DNA of 37,571 bases from JAYFNU01 sp964460755 (GTDB lineage: Bacteria; Bacillota; Clostridia; Oscillospirales; Ruminococcaceae): assembly GCA_964460755.1 (NCBI GenBank), contig CAYWQL010000017.1, positions 1 through 37,571 on the forward strand, written 5' to 3'. The translations under genes and the position numbers were made by a program. Below, one piece after another: positions 15,503 to 23,369 of the stretch. The notes beneath the pieces were generated by a model. The model searched no databases and had not been told where the DNA came from. It saw nothing but the letters and a program-made list of their open reading frames with translations. Position 1 is the first letter of the stretch; each line of letters starts with the position of its first letter.

Positions 15503-16278
15503 TACCTGCCCGCTTTCTCTTTCAAATTAATATAAAATTCACGCATTTCCGCGGCCTTTCCACAGCTCATTTTTCCCTCCGGGCAGGCTCCCGAAACGCA
15601 GGGCGGACCGCACGCCTTAAAAAGCGACGGCGCGACGCCGCAAACAAGCTTCAGCATTTCGTTCGCCAACTCCCTAATTTCCCACTGCGCCCTGTTGCAG
15701 CAACGGTGGCGGAAAAAATTCGAAAGCGAACGGGTATTCATAGTCACGACCAGTTTGGTTTCACAGGCGTTCGGAAGCACAAAGCGCGCGTCCTCGATGC
15801 TCTTTTTTTCCGCCTTGCGCTTCGCCGTTTTTTCGTCGTCGCCGTTTTCTATATTTTCTTTAGTATATTTCTCTTTTAGTATTTCTGTGAGCTCCTCGTA
15901 TGCTTTTGCGTCGCGTTCCATAGCCTCAAGGTAAATTTTCTTCGCCTTTTCGTCGCCGTCAATCGCGGGAGGGGTGACGAATTTAAAGTCGTCAAGACGA
16001 ACATAGCGCTGGCTCTGAACGCTGTAGGAGGCGAGTCTGTGACGTGTAAGCTGGGCTAAAAGGGTGCGCGAAACGCCCTCGACGGCAAAGGTAAAGCTTG
16101 CGTGCTCGGTAGGGCTTTCGTGTCCGATTTCGGAAAGCATATCAACAAAGCTCGACGTTTTTTCATCGGTCAAGCCGTTTAAAAGCTCGTCGACCTCGGA
16201 ATTTGAATAGCAAAGCTTCGCCGCCGCCGCGACAACTTTTTCCGGCATAGCAGTATAAGCAAGTAAGTATACTCTCAT
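15502..16278 (-). CDS. thyX: flavin-dependent thymidylate synthase
   Basis: 258 aa. Makes dTMP from dUMP using methylene-tetrahydrofolate, FAD and NADPH. The ThyX motif RHRX7S is present at 79-89 within RHRLASYSVQSQRYV, with HESPTEHASFTF before it and NFFRHRCCNRAQWEIR after it. A charged insertion at about 145-165 (Lys/Glu rich) precedes DARFVLPNA. The C-terminal Cys-rich part (CGPPCVSGACPEGKMSCG) is notable and could bind a metal. GGGGG precedes ATG 16278, 14 bp after the helicase stop. ThyX marks a ThyA-independent thymidylate route, common in anaerobic Clostridia. Confidence 0.96.
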   Translation of the reverse strand: MRVYLLAYTAMPEKVVAAAAKLCYSNSEVDELLNGLTDEKTSSFVDMLSEIGHESPTEHASFTFAVEGVSRTLLAQLTRHRLASYSVQSQRYVRLDDFKFVTPPAIDGDEKAKKIYLEAMERDAKAYEELTEILKEKYTKENIENGDDEKTAKRKAEKKSIEDARFVLPNACETKLVVTMNTRSLSNFFRHRCCNRAQWEIRELANEMLKLVCGVAPSLFKACGPPCVSGACPEGKMSCGKAAEMREFYINLKEKAGR

Positions 16279-16292
16279 TTTCTTAAGCCCCC

Positions 16293-18665
16293 TTAAAGCT
16301 TCTTCATCGGCGCGTAGTTTGCCATTGCTTTTTTTACGCCCAATTTGTCGAAATTAATTTCGACAAGCGTATCCCCGCCGAGCGGAACGGCGGAAAGCAC
16401 AACGCCAGCACCGAATATCTTATGCTCCACCCTGTCGCCCTTCGAGAAGGCGAGCCCTCGCGCCGTTTCGGTTGCCTTGGGCGGCTCGGACGGTTTAGTC
16501 GTAATCGACGAGCCGAGCGAAACGGTATAGCTTTTCGGTGCGCCCGCCATAGCGCCTGACTGCCATTTTTTCGCGCGTTCGGGCGAAAGGTCGTCCTTTA
16601 GCTCGTCGCTGAATTCGTTAAGAAAACGCGAGCAGGGGTTTCTCCTTGTGCTTCCGAAAAGCATACGCATATTGCTTCGCGTCATATAAAGCTGTTTCTT
16701 TGCGCGGGTTATACCGACATAGGCAAGGCGGCGTTCCTCCTCGACCTCGTCGTTGTTGTATCGCGCCGACTCGCTTGGGAAAATACCTTCCTCGACACCG
16801 ACAATATATACGCAATCGAACTCAAGCCCCTTTGCGCTGTGCAGCGTCATAAGGGTGACGGTATCGACCGTTTCGTCATAGCTGTCTATGCTTGACACAA
16901 GCGCGACCTCTTCAAGAAAATCGCCAAGGGTTCTCTCGGGGTTTTCTGTCTCAAAGGTGCGGAAGCTTGAAACAAGCTCCTCGACGTTTTCAAGACGGGT
17001 CTTTCCCTCTTCGCCCTGCGCTTCGAGCATCGCTTTATAGCCCGTTAAATCAATGACGTTCGTCACGAAATCGGCAAGACCGTCATTTGCCCTGCTTTCA
17101 AGCAGCTTTTCATATAAATCGTAAAATTCCTTCAAAGCGTTTTTCGCCCGCGAAAGGGTTTCGTAGCTTTCGGCGTCCTTTATGACGTCTAGCATAGAAA
17201 GCCCTAAGCCCTCGGCAATTCGCGACACCTCGGCAACCGTCGCGTCGCCGATTTTGCGGGTTGGCTTGTTGATTATTCTCGTAAGGCGCACCGCGTCGCT
17301 CTTGTTTTCAACGATATGTAAATAGGCAAGAATATCCTTAATTTCCATGCGGTCGTAGAACCGCTGACCGCCGTAAATACGGTAAGGGATACCCGCGCGA
17401 GCAAAATAGTTTTCGATAACGTTACTCTGCGCGTTCATACGGTAGAGCACCGCCTGTTCGGAAAGGCTCGTTCCGTTTTCCTTGTTCTTTAATATCTCTC
17501 GGGCGACGTACGCCGCCTCCTCAAGCTCACTGTCCGCGCAGTAAACCTTGATTTTATCCCCCGCTCCTTTGTTTGACCAAAGGGTCTTTCCCTTTCGTCC
17601 GAGGTTGTTCGCAATAACCTCGTTCGCGGCGTTCAATATGTTTTCGGTCGAGCGGTAGTTTTGCTCAAGACGAATGACCTTTGCGCTTTTAAAGCAGTTT
17701 TCGAAGCCCAAAATATTCTCAATAGTCGCGCCGCGGAAGCGATAAATGCTCTGGTCATCGTCGCCGACGACGCATATGTTCTGCTCGCCGTTCGTAAGCA
17801 GTTCGATAAGCTTGTACTGCGCAAAGCTTGTGTCCTGATACTCGTCGACCATTATGTAACGGAAACGATTGTGGTAGTATTCGCGGACGTCTTTATTCTC
17901 TTCAAGAAGGCGAACCATCATATAGATAAGGTCGTCAAAATCAAGAGCGCCCGCCTTTTTCAAGCGTCGCTGATATTCCTCATACACCTTCGCGACCGTC
18001 TCGTCGCGAAAATCGCCGCAGGTTGCCTTAAAGTCGTCGGGCGAGCTCATTGAATCCTTTATCCGACCGATTTTGGACGCCATCCACTTTGGAGGAAACA
18101 TCTTATCGTCGACGTTTTTTTCTTTACATATTTCTTTTAACACGCGAACGCTGTCGTCGGCATCGTATATCGTGAAATTCTTCGGAAATCCGAGCCTGTC
18201 GGCGTCACGGCGCAAAAAGCGAACGCAGGACGAATGGAAGGTCGCGGCAAACACGTCGTTTCCCTGCTCGCCCGTAGTTTCGCAAATTCTCGATTTAAGC
18301 TGAGAAGCCGCCTTGTTGGTAAAGGTAATGGCAAGTATGCTCCAAACAGGCGCGCCGTCGATTTTTAATAGCTTTTTTATTTCATTTGAGCACTCATAAC
18401 CCCCCTCAACCGCGTCGCGTAGGGCTTTAACGTCCTCGTTTGTAACCTCGCGGAGGGTTTTGTCGCTATTGTAAGCGTCGCCGAACTCGATAATATATCT
18501 CACACGGTTGACGAGCACCATCGTTTTCCCGCTTCCGGCGCCCGCAAGGATAAGAAGCGGACCCTTAACGCAGAAAACCGCCGAACGCTGAACCTCGTTA
18601 AGATGAGAAAAACGGGCTTCAATATACTGTTTTCTTAACTTTATAAATTCGTCGTGAAGCCCCAT
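16293..18665 (-). CDS. pcrA: PcrA/UvrD-type superfamily 1A DNA helicase
   Basis: 790 aa. All SF1A motifs are present: Walker A GAGSGKT (42-48), LAITFTNKAA (Ia), VDEYQDT (II), GDDDQSIYRFRGA (III), QNYRST (IV), LMTLHSAKGLEFD (V) and AYVGITRAKKQLY (VI). A roughly 40-residue insertion lies between motif I and motif Ia (about 60-100), which is longer than in standard PcrA. The C-terminal tail (about 700-790) ends in a Tudor-like segment (DRVEHKIFGAGVVLS) seen in PcrA, which binds RNA polymerase. It translocates 3'-5' and acts in repair and replication-conflict resolution. First gene of the eight-gene operon, with its own promoter at 18713-18741. Confidence 0.93.
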   Translation of the reverse strand: MGLHDEFIKLRKQYIEARFSHLNEVQRSAVFCVKGPLLILAGAGSGKTMVLVNRVRYIIEFGDAYNSDKTLREVTNEDVKALRDAVEGGYECSNEIKKLLKIDGAPVWSILAITFTNKAASQLKSRICETTGEQGNDVFAATFHSSCVRFLRRDADRLGFPKNFTIYDADDSVRVLKEICKEKNVDDKMFPPKWMASKIGRIKDSMSSPDDFKATCGDFRDETVAKVYEEYQRRLKKAGALDFDDLIYMMVRLLEENKDVREYYHNRFRYIMVDEYQDTSFAQYKLIELLTNGEQNICVVGDDDQSIYRFRGATIENILGFENCFKSAKVIRLEQNYRSTENILNAANEVIANNLGRKGKTLWSNKGAGDKIKVYCADSELEEAAYVAREILKNKENGTSLSEQAVLYRMNAQSNVIENYFARAGIPYRIYGGQRFYDRMEIKDILAYLHIVENKSDAVRLTRIINKPTRKIGDATVAEVSRIAEGLGLSMLDVIKDAESYETLSRAKNALKEFYDLYEKLLESRANDGLADFVTNVIDLTGYKAMLEAQGEEGKTRLENVEELVSSFRTFETENPERTLGDFLEEVALVSSIDSYDETVDTVTLMTLHSAKGLEFDCVYIVGVEEGIFPSESARYNNDEVEEERRLAYVGITRAKKQLYMTRSNMRMLFGSTRRNPCSRFLNEFSDELKDDLSPERAKKWQSGAMAGAPKSYTVSLGSSITTKPSEPPKATETARGLAFSKGDRVEHKIFGAGVVLSAVPLGGDTLVEINFDKLGVKKAMANYAPMKKL

Positions 18666-18712
18666 TGTTACAGTTCCTTTTTTTGATAAGATTGTAGAAA
18701 ATAACTTTTGTT

Positions 18713-18741
18713 ATTATAACATATACCTTTATATAAAACAA
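18713..18741 (-). promoter_or_regulatory. promoter of the pcrA-thyX-tmk operon
   Basis: Minus strand: -35 TTGTTT (18736-18741), 17-bp spacer, -10 TATAAT (18713-18718), with TG one base upstream (extended -10). The -35 overlaps the tail of the preceding terminator. Confidence 0.65.
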
Positions 18742-18772
18742 ACAGACGTCGCGCCCGTAAGCGGCGACGTCC
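18741..18772 (-). terminator. terminator after the 79-aa gene
   Basis: Stem GACGTCGC/GCGACGTC (18745-18752 and 18764-18771) with an 11-base loop, followed on the minus strand by TGTTTGTTTTATAT. It lies just past the stop codon at 18796. Confidence 0.78.
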
Positions 18773-18795
18773 GATGGTTTTGAACAAGATACTTT

Positions 18796-19035
18796 TTAGA
18801 ATGCGCGGGTATTATCCTCAAGTCCGGCGGCGCTCCATGCGCTTCTTCCGCTCGTCTTTGCGCGGCGGGAAGCCCTTGAAATACCGCTGATTTTCGCGTC
18901 GTTTCCGCATATAACGGCGATTGCGCCCGAAATCGCGGCAACTATTTCCGCCGAAACGCCCTTGAAGCTTACGCTTTTCGCCTCGCTTGCGGTGGTTATT
19001 TCCTTATATGGTGCTTCTATCTTAATTTTTGCCAT
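18796..19035 (-). CDS. 79-aa protein resembling the cytoplasmic tail of decarboxylase gamma (OadG-like) proteins
   Basis: Starts at ATG 19035 with AAGGAG 7 bases upstream and a strong promoter of its own. The product begins MAKIKIEAPYKEI, then has a hydrophobic helix EIVAAISGAIAVICGN and ends in RSAWSAAGLEDNTRAF. Short proteins with an EIVAAI(S/T)AAIA helix and a C-terminal SxWxxAGxxxxxR tail accompany sodium-pumping decarboxylase gamma-type subunits in Clostridia, and this resembles that stretch by memory. No biotin carrier or decarboxylase gene is nearby, so a role in a Na+ pump is a guess. Monocistronic, with its own terminator. Confidence 0.6.
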   Translation of the reverse strand: MAKIKIEAPYKEITTASEAKSVSFKGVSAEIVAAISGAIAVICGNDAKISGISRASRRAKTSGRSAWSAAGLEDNTRAF

Positions 19036-19082
19036 TATTATTCTCCTTTTTAATCCGGGACGTCGACAAAACGCCGTATGTT

Positions 19083-19111
19083 AGTATATCCTATTCTAAA
19101 ACATTTTTCAA
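19083..19111 (-). promoter_or_regulatory. promoter of the 79-aa gene
   Basis: Minus strand: -35 TTGAAA (19106-19111), 17-bp spacer, -10 TATACT (19083-19088), directly after the comF stop codon. The near-consensus match suggests strong, independent expression. Confidence 0.75.
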
Positions 19112-19113
19112 TA

Positions 19114-19794
19114 CTAATCGGGCAGAATTGTTGAAGAAAAAGCCGAGGCGTAAACCGATTTGGCTCCGGCATCTTTTAAAGCTCGCGCGCACTCGTTAAT
19201 TGTGTTGCCGCTCGTCATAACGTCGTCGCAAATAAGGACGGTTTTTCCCTCGACGCGGCTCTTATCCTTAACGTCAAAGGCGCGTTTTATGTTGATTTCC
19301 CTCTCTTTTCTGTTCAGCTCGTGCTGTTTTCTCGTCGGGACAAGCTTAACGAGAGCCTTTCGGTCGTATTTTTTATCCAAAATCGCCGCCACCCGCTTGG
19401 CGAGCAGGCGCGAATGAATATCCGAGCATTTGTAGGCAGGGACACCCACGACAATGTCAATATCCTTCACCGGAAGCAGTTCCTGTATATCCTTCGCCAT
19501 AAACTGCGACATTTCGTATGCCATACCTGTTTCGCCGCAGAACTTAAAGCGAATTACCGCTTCCGCGACCTCTTCGGCATATTCAAAGCTTGCGGTCACG
19601 CCGTCGAGCTTCGAAAGGGCTCTGTCCTTCATACCCTCCTTGGTTCGCTCGTCGCCCTTTAGCCTAAGAGATGCGACCGTTTTTGAGCAGGCTTTGCATT
19701 TTCCCTTGATTGGAAGAACCTCGTCGCAGAAAATACACCTTGGCGGATAAATGTATTGCATTAGCTTATCCGTCCATTCGCGCAATAATTTCAT
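19114..19794 (-). CDS. comF: ComF-family phosphoribosyltransferase-like competence protein
   Basis: 226 aa. An N-terminal zinc-ribbon has paired cysteines C20-x2-C23 and C33-x2-C36. A type I phosphoribosyltransferase domain follows, with the PRPP-binding loop VLICDDVMTSGNT near the C-terminus and the conserved RKQHELNRKER segment. ComF homologues support DNA uptake and processing in naturally competent bacteria, although many carriers are not known to be competent. It follows recD2 by 2 bp with AAGGAG before the ATG, so the two are cotranscribed, a pairing often seen in Firmicutes. Complete length. Confidence 0.93.
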   Translation of the reverse strand: MKLLREWTDKLMQYIYPPRCIFCDEVLPIKGKCKACSKTVASLRLKGDERTKEGMKDRALSKLDGVTASFEYAEEVAEAVIRFKFCGETGMAYEMSQFMAKDIQELLPVKDIDIVVGVPAYKCSDIHSRLLAKRVAAILDKKYDRKALVKLVPTRKQHELNRKEREINIKRAFDVKDKSRVEGKTVLICDDVMTSGNTINECARALKDAGAKSVYASAFSSTILPD

Positions 19795-19796
19795 TT

Positions 19797-21983
19797 TTAC
19801 TCTCCTTTTAAGAACGCGCCGAGCCCCGTAAAACGAAGGGTCTTTTTGTCGTTCATAACCATAGCCTCAAGCACCGTTTCATCGCCGACGATAATCAAAA
19901 GCTCCCGCGCCCTTGTGACGGCGGTATATAAAAGATTTCGATAACACAGCTTTCGCGAAAAATCACAAAGCGAAAGAATAACGCAGGGAAACTCGCTTCC
20001 CTGACTTTTGTGAACCGTTACAGCGAAGGCAGGCTCAAGCTGAAACGCCTGCTCAAAGGTATAGTCGACGGTTCGGTCGTCAAAAAAGCAGGTTATGCGC
20101 TGCGCCTTTTTATCTATCTTCTCAATCGTTCCTATGTCACCGTTAAACGCGCCTATACCATGCTCGCCGCCGTCCTTGCGCCAAACGATGTCATAGTTGT
20201 TCTTGGTCTGCATAACCCTGTCGCCCTCGCGAAAGAGGTTGCCCATTATCTTTACCTCGTTCTTGCCCTCGGTCTTGGGATTAAGCCGCGCGCGAACCCT
20301 CTCGTTTAGCGTTACCGTTCCAAGCGCGCCTATACGCGACGGGGACAAAATCTGTATATCCACAAACGGATTATATTTATAGCTTTTCGGCAAACGTCGG
20401 GAAATAAGGTCGCAGATAAGACCCGCGCCGTTGTCCCTGTCGGCACGCAAAAAGAAGAAATCCCTGTCGCGGCTTTCAATATCCGGTATTTCTCCGTTTA
20501 CAATGCTGTGGGCGTTGACGACGATAAGGCTCTTCGCCGCCTGACGGAAAATCTTTTGAAGCTCGACGGTTTCGCACGCGCCGCTTTCGATTATATCTCG
20601 AAGAACATTTCCCGCGCCGACCGATGGAAGCTGGTTGAAATCGCCAACCATAATTATTCGGCAATAGGGCTTTATTCCGCGAAGCAACGACTCAAACAAA
20701 AGCACGTCTGTCATCGACATTTCGTCGATAACCACAACGTCGCATTTAAGCGGGTTTTCCTCGTTATGGACGAAGCGAAGGTCGTCGCCGCCCTTATAGT
20801 CCATCTCCAAAAGACGATGAATTGTCTTCGCCTCGCGCCCCGTGAGCTCGGATAGCCTCTTTGCCGCGCGTCCCGTCGGGGCGCAGAGCGAAACGCTGTC
20901 GCCGTTTCTTTCGCAAAGCGAAATTATAGCGTTGAGCGCCGTCGTTTTTCCCGTTCCGGGGCCGCCCGTTATGACTACCGCGCCCGAAGTGAGGGAGCTT
21001 TCTATCGCCTGCCTTTGAAGGCTTTCATATTTTATGTTGTTGCGCTTTTCAAACTGGTCGATTTCCTCTTCCGCCTCGACGCTCTTTTTATACTCAATCG
21101 TTTTTAAATACAACAATCTTTCGGCGATAAATCTTTCGCCCCTTATCATATCGCCAAGGAACGTCCTTTCAACTCCGTCGATATTCTCAACAAAGAGCTT
21201 TTTCTCCTCGACGGCTTCGTAAAGCCCGATTTCCACTGTGTCTCTTTCAATATCAAGAAAGCCCGCCGCTTTGTCGATAAGCGTTTCGGACGGAATGCAG
21301 GTGTGGCCGTTGTTTAGATTGTGGCGAAGAATGTATATAAGCCCCGCGCGAAGACGGTTTGCGTCGCCCCTATCGTAACCAAGCTTATCCGCCAACACCT
21401 CCGCCTCGGAAAAATCCTTATAGACGGGATAACCGCAAATCATATATGGGTTGCCCTTAATAAGCTCGGGCGTGGCGTCGCCGTAAACGCGATAAAGCGC
21501 GAGCGAATCGGTCATATCAAGTCCGACCGACGACAGCTCGGCGAAAACCTCGCGCACGCCGTATATCTTTCGAAACTCCTCGCTTATTTTTTTTGCCTTT
21601 TCCTTGGATATGCCCTTTATATTAGTAAGCTGTTCGGGGCGCTTTGCAATAACGTCGAGCGTCTTTTCTGAAAAGGCGTCGACTATTCTTCGCGCAAGCG
21701 ACGGCCCGATGCCTGAAATCGCGCCGTTGGAAAGATACTTGTATATCGCCGTCGCGCTGCTTGGTAAAATGCGTTCACAGGCGCCCGCCTTGAATTGCGG
21801 TCCAAAGGTCGGGTGATTGACGAACTCACCGTAGACGTTCAATTCCTCGCCGACGCTCACGCCGAAAAGCGACCCCGCCACCGTGACGAGCTCGCCGTTT
21901 ACGTCCATATCAATTACGCCAAAGCCGCGCTCTTCGTTTTTATAGACGATATTTTCGACTGTACCGCTAATTTTCGAATCCAT
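19797..21983 (-). CDS. recD2: RecD2-type 5'-3' DNA helicase
   Basis: 728 aa. An N-terminal OB-like region (1-65) and helix-hairpin-helix segments (about 85-135, GIGPSLARRIV and GISKEKAKKISEEF) precede the superfamily 1B motor. Walker A GGPGTGKT is at 340-347, Walker B VVIDEMSM follows, then GDFNQLPSVG, and the C-terminal VTVHKSQGSEF and LLYTAVTRARELLIIVG. RecD2 is the RecBC-independent helicase of Firmicutes, acting in DNA repair and fork processing. The ATG at 21983 follows AGAGG. It heads a two-gene unit with comF. No strong promoter was found in the short upstream gap. Confidence 0.95.
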   Translation of the reverse strand: MDSKISGTVENIVYKNEERGFGVIDMDVNGELVTVAGSLFGVSVGEELNVYGEFVNHPTFGPQFKAGACERILPSSATAIYKYLSNGAISGIGPSLARRIVDAFSEKTLDVIAKRPEQLTNIKGISKEKAKKISEEFRKIYGVREVFAELSSVGLDMTDSLALYRVYGDATPELIKGNPYMICGYPVYKDFSEAEVLADKLGYDRGDANRLRAGLIYILRHNLNNGHTCIPSETLIDKAAGFLDIERDTVEIGLYEAVEEKKLFVENIDGVERTFLGDMIRGERFIAERLLYLKTIEYKKSVEAEEEIDQFEKRNNIKYESLQRQAIESSLTSGAVVITGGPGTGKTTALNAIISLCERNGDSVSLCAPTGRAAKRLSELTGREAKTIHRLLEMDYKGGDDLRFVHNEENPLKCDVVVIDEMSMTDVLLFESLLRGIKPYCRIIMVGDFNQLPSVGAGNVLRDIIESGACETVELQKIFRQAAKSLIVVNAHSIVNGEIPDIESRDRDFFFLRADRDNGAGLICDLISRRLPKSYKYNPFVDIQILSPSRIGALGTVTLNERVRARLNPKTEGKNEVKIMGNLFREGDRVMQTKNNYDIVWRKDGGEHGIGAFNGDIGTIEKIDKKAQRITCFFDDRTVDYTFEQAFQLEPAFAVTVHKSQGSEFPCVILSLCDFSRKLCYRNLLYTAVTRARELLIIVGDETVLEAMVMNDKKTLRFTGLGAFLKGE

Positions 21984-22046
21984 ATTTTCCTCTTAACGCC
22001 GCCGCAAAATTTCCTGTTCCTTATTTGAAAACGCACCGATAAAATG

Positions 22047-22079
22047 GTAAAACCCTTATCGTCTATGATAAGGGTTTTG
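22047..22079 (-). terminator. hairpin after the 105-aa gene
   Basis: Stem AAAACCCTTATC/GATAAGGGTTTT (22049-22060 and 22067-22078), 6-base loop. It has U-rich ends within the stem and separates the 105-aa protein gene from recD2. It could act in either direction. Confidence 0.75.
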
Positions 22080-22103
22080 AGCATTTATTTCAACACGCTT
22101 TTG

Positions 22104-22421
22104 TTAAATATCCAAAAAGTATCCTACCGTTTCGGGGATTTCACTTTTGTCGATTGCGATAACTCCCTCATCTTCGGCTTGGTCGACTTTCGCCCGTCTT
22201 CGCTCTTCCTTATCGCAAACGACGAGAATACGCGCGCCGTTTGAAATCACATAGAGCCGCCGCGCCGCCCGAAGCATTTCAAGCGTATGGCTGTCGCCCT
22301 TAATAAGCGTCACGGATTTTTTAACGTCATCTCTAAACACGGACTCGACGAAGCTTACCGCGATATAAATTATCCCCACCGCCGCAAGTAGGCTCACAAC
22401 AATAACCGAAATATCACTCAT
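22104..22421 (-). CDS. 105-aa membrane-anchored protein
   Basis: Starts at ATG 22421 with GGGGCG 6 bases upstream. One N-terminal transmembrane segment (about 5-26, VIVVSLLAAVGIIYIAVSFV) is followed by a soluble alpha/beta-like domain with a hydrophobic strand (RILVVCDKEERRRA) and an acidic end. No known family is recognised. It lies 58 bp downstream of ribU, with no clear terminator between, so it may be cotranscribed with riboflavin uptake or have its own promoter. The hairpin at 22047 closes the unit. Confidence 0.7.
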   Translation of the reverse strand: MSDISVIVVSLLAAVGIIYIAVSFVESVFRDDVKKSVTLIKGDSHTLEMLRAARRLYVISNGARILVVCDKEERRRAKVDQAEDEGVIAIDKSEIPETVGYFLDI

Positions 22422-22479
22422 TTCTTTCGCCCCTTAATACGTTTGGTTTATTGTATGGCGAAAAGAAAAAAGGGTTCGT

Positions 22480-23037
22480 TTATTTTTTCTCGCTCGGCTT
22501 TTTTGCGAAAAGCCGACTTATCGGCTTATACACAAAGAAGGTAACAAGTGAGTTTATTCCCGATTTCAGAAGATTAAACGGCACGATTATCGGAAGCAGC
22601 ATTGCGACAACCTGCTCCCTCGGCGCGCCCATAAATATCGGCGTCAGCACATAGTTGCAGCCGACCATAACCACCGTCTTGACGAGCGTTCCCGCCACAA
22701 GCGCGACGACCGCGCTCCCCATAGTCTTCTTGCTTTTGTAGATATATCCCGCCACAAGGCAGACCGCGCTCGTCGCAACGAAGTGCATAACTATGCCGAT
22801 AATTCCGCTCACCGAGCTTACCGTTACGCCCTGAATAAGGCTTGCAACAAGTGTGACAAGCACGCCGTACCACGGACCGTATATAAACGTCGCGATAAGT
22901 ATAGGAATATCCGCGGGGTCATACTCCAAAAACGGCGCGGGCGGATATGGGATATGTACCACCAACACCAGCACCACCGACAACGCGATAAGCATAGCTA
23001 ACCGCGTCATCTTTCTAACTCGTTCGTTCCTAATCAT
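22480..23037 (-). CDS. ribU: ECF transporter riboflavin-binding S component RibU
   Basis: 185 aa with about six transmembrane segments. FLEYDPADIPILIATFIYGPWYG is the RibU signature (the usual form is EFDPSDIP...). It binds riboflavin at the membrane and works with a shared EcfA-EcfA'-EcfT energising module encoded elsewhere. The ATG at 23037 has GAGG 6 bases upstream and lies 27 bp after the terminator of an FMN riboswitch, so the gene is switched off when FMN is plentiful. Riboflavin as substrate is supported both by family and by the riboswitch. Confidence 0.95.
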   Translation of the reverse strand: MIRNERVRKMTRLAMLIALSVVLVLVVHIPYPPAPFLEYDPADIPILIATFIYGPWYGVLVTLVASLIQGVTVSSVSGIIGIVMHFVATSAVCLVAGYIYKSKKTMGSAVVALVAGTLVKTVVMVGCNYVLTPIFMGAPREQVVAMLLPIIVPFNLLKSGINSLVTFFVYKPISRLFAKKPSEKK

Positions 23038-23063
23038 AAAAAGCCTCTTTCATTTTTTCGGGA

Positions 23064-23098
23064 CGAAAAAACGCCCCCTTATTTTTTCGGGGGGCGTA
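23064..23098 (-). terminator. expression-platform terminator of the FMN riboswitch
   Basis: Stem ACGCCCCC/GGGGGCGT (23071-23097) followed on the minus strand by TTTTTTCG. It sits between the aptamer and the ribU start, so the switch acts at transcription termination. Confidence 0.93.
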
Positions 23099-23117
23099 AC
23101 ATATTCCAATCAACGGA

Positions 23118-23238
23118 ACACACCGCTTCTTTCATCCGGACTATACCGTCGGCTTCGGAATTTCACCGAATCGTGCAGTTAATGAAAACCGCTTGCGGGC
23201 TATACCGCCGGTGGGGAAATTCTCCCCGCCTCGAAACT
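23118..23238 (-). ncRNA. FMN (RFN) riboswitch aptamer
   Basis: Minus strand. The conserved blocks of the RFN element are visible in order: GGCGGGGAGAATTTCCCC (the P2 helix), ACCGGCGGTATAGCCCGC, the variable P4 loop, CGGTGAAATTCCG with the GAAGCCGACGGTATAGTCCGGATG block, and AGAAG at the 3' side of P1. The P1 closing stem is short. It directly follows a consensus promoter and precedes the terminator at 23064-23098 and then ribU. FMN binding should favour the terminator and shut down riboflavin uptake. Confidence 0.96.
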
Positions 23239-23244
23239 ATGTAT

Positions 23245-23272
23245 ATTATATTCCGTTTTTTTCGTTTGTCAA
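23245..23272 (-). promoter_or_regulatory. promoter of the FMN riboswitch-ribU transcript
   Basis: Minus strand: consensus -35 TTGACA (23267-23272), 16-bp spacer, consensus -10 TATAAT (23245-23250). Transcription would begin within a few bases of the aptamer. Confidence 0.88.
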
Positions 23273-23369
23273 CAGTATACTCACTGTATAATCATTAGCA
23301 ATTTGTCGTTTTGTACACTATTTGTATAAAAAGTGACGAATCGGCACCAAAAAAGACAAGCTTTTTCAA

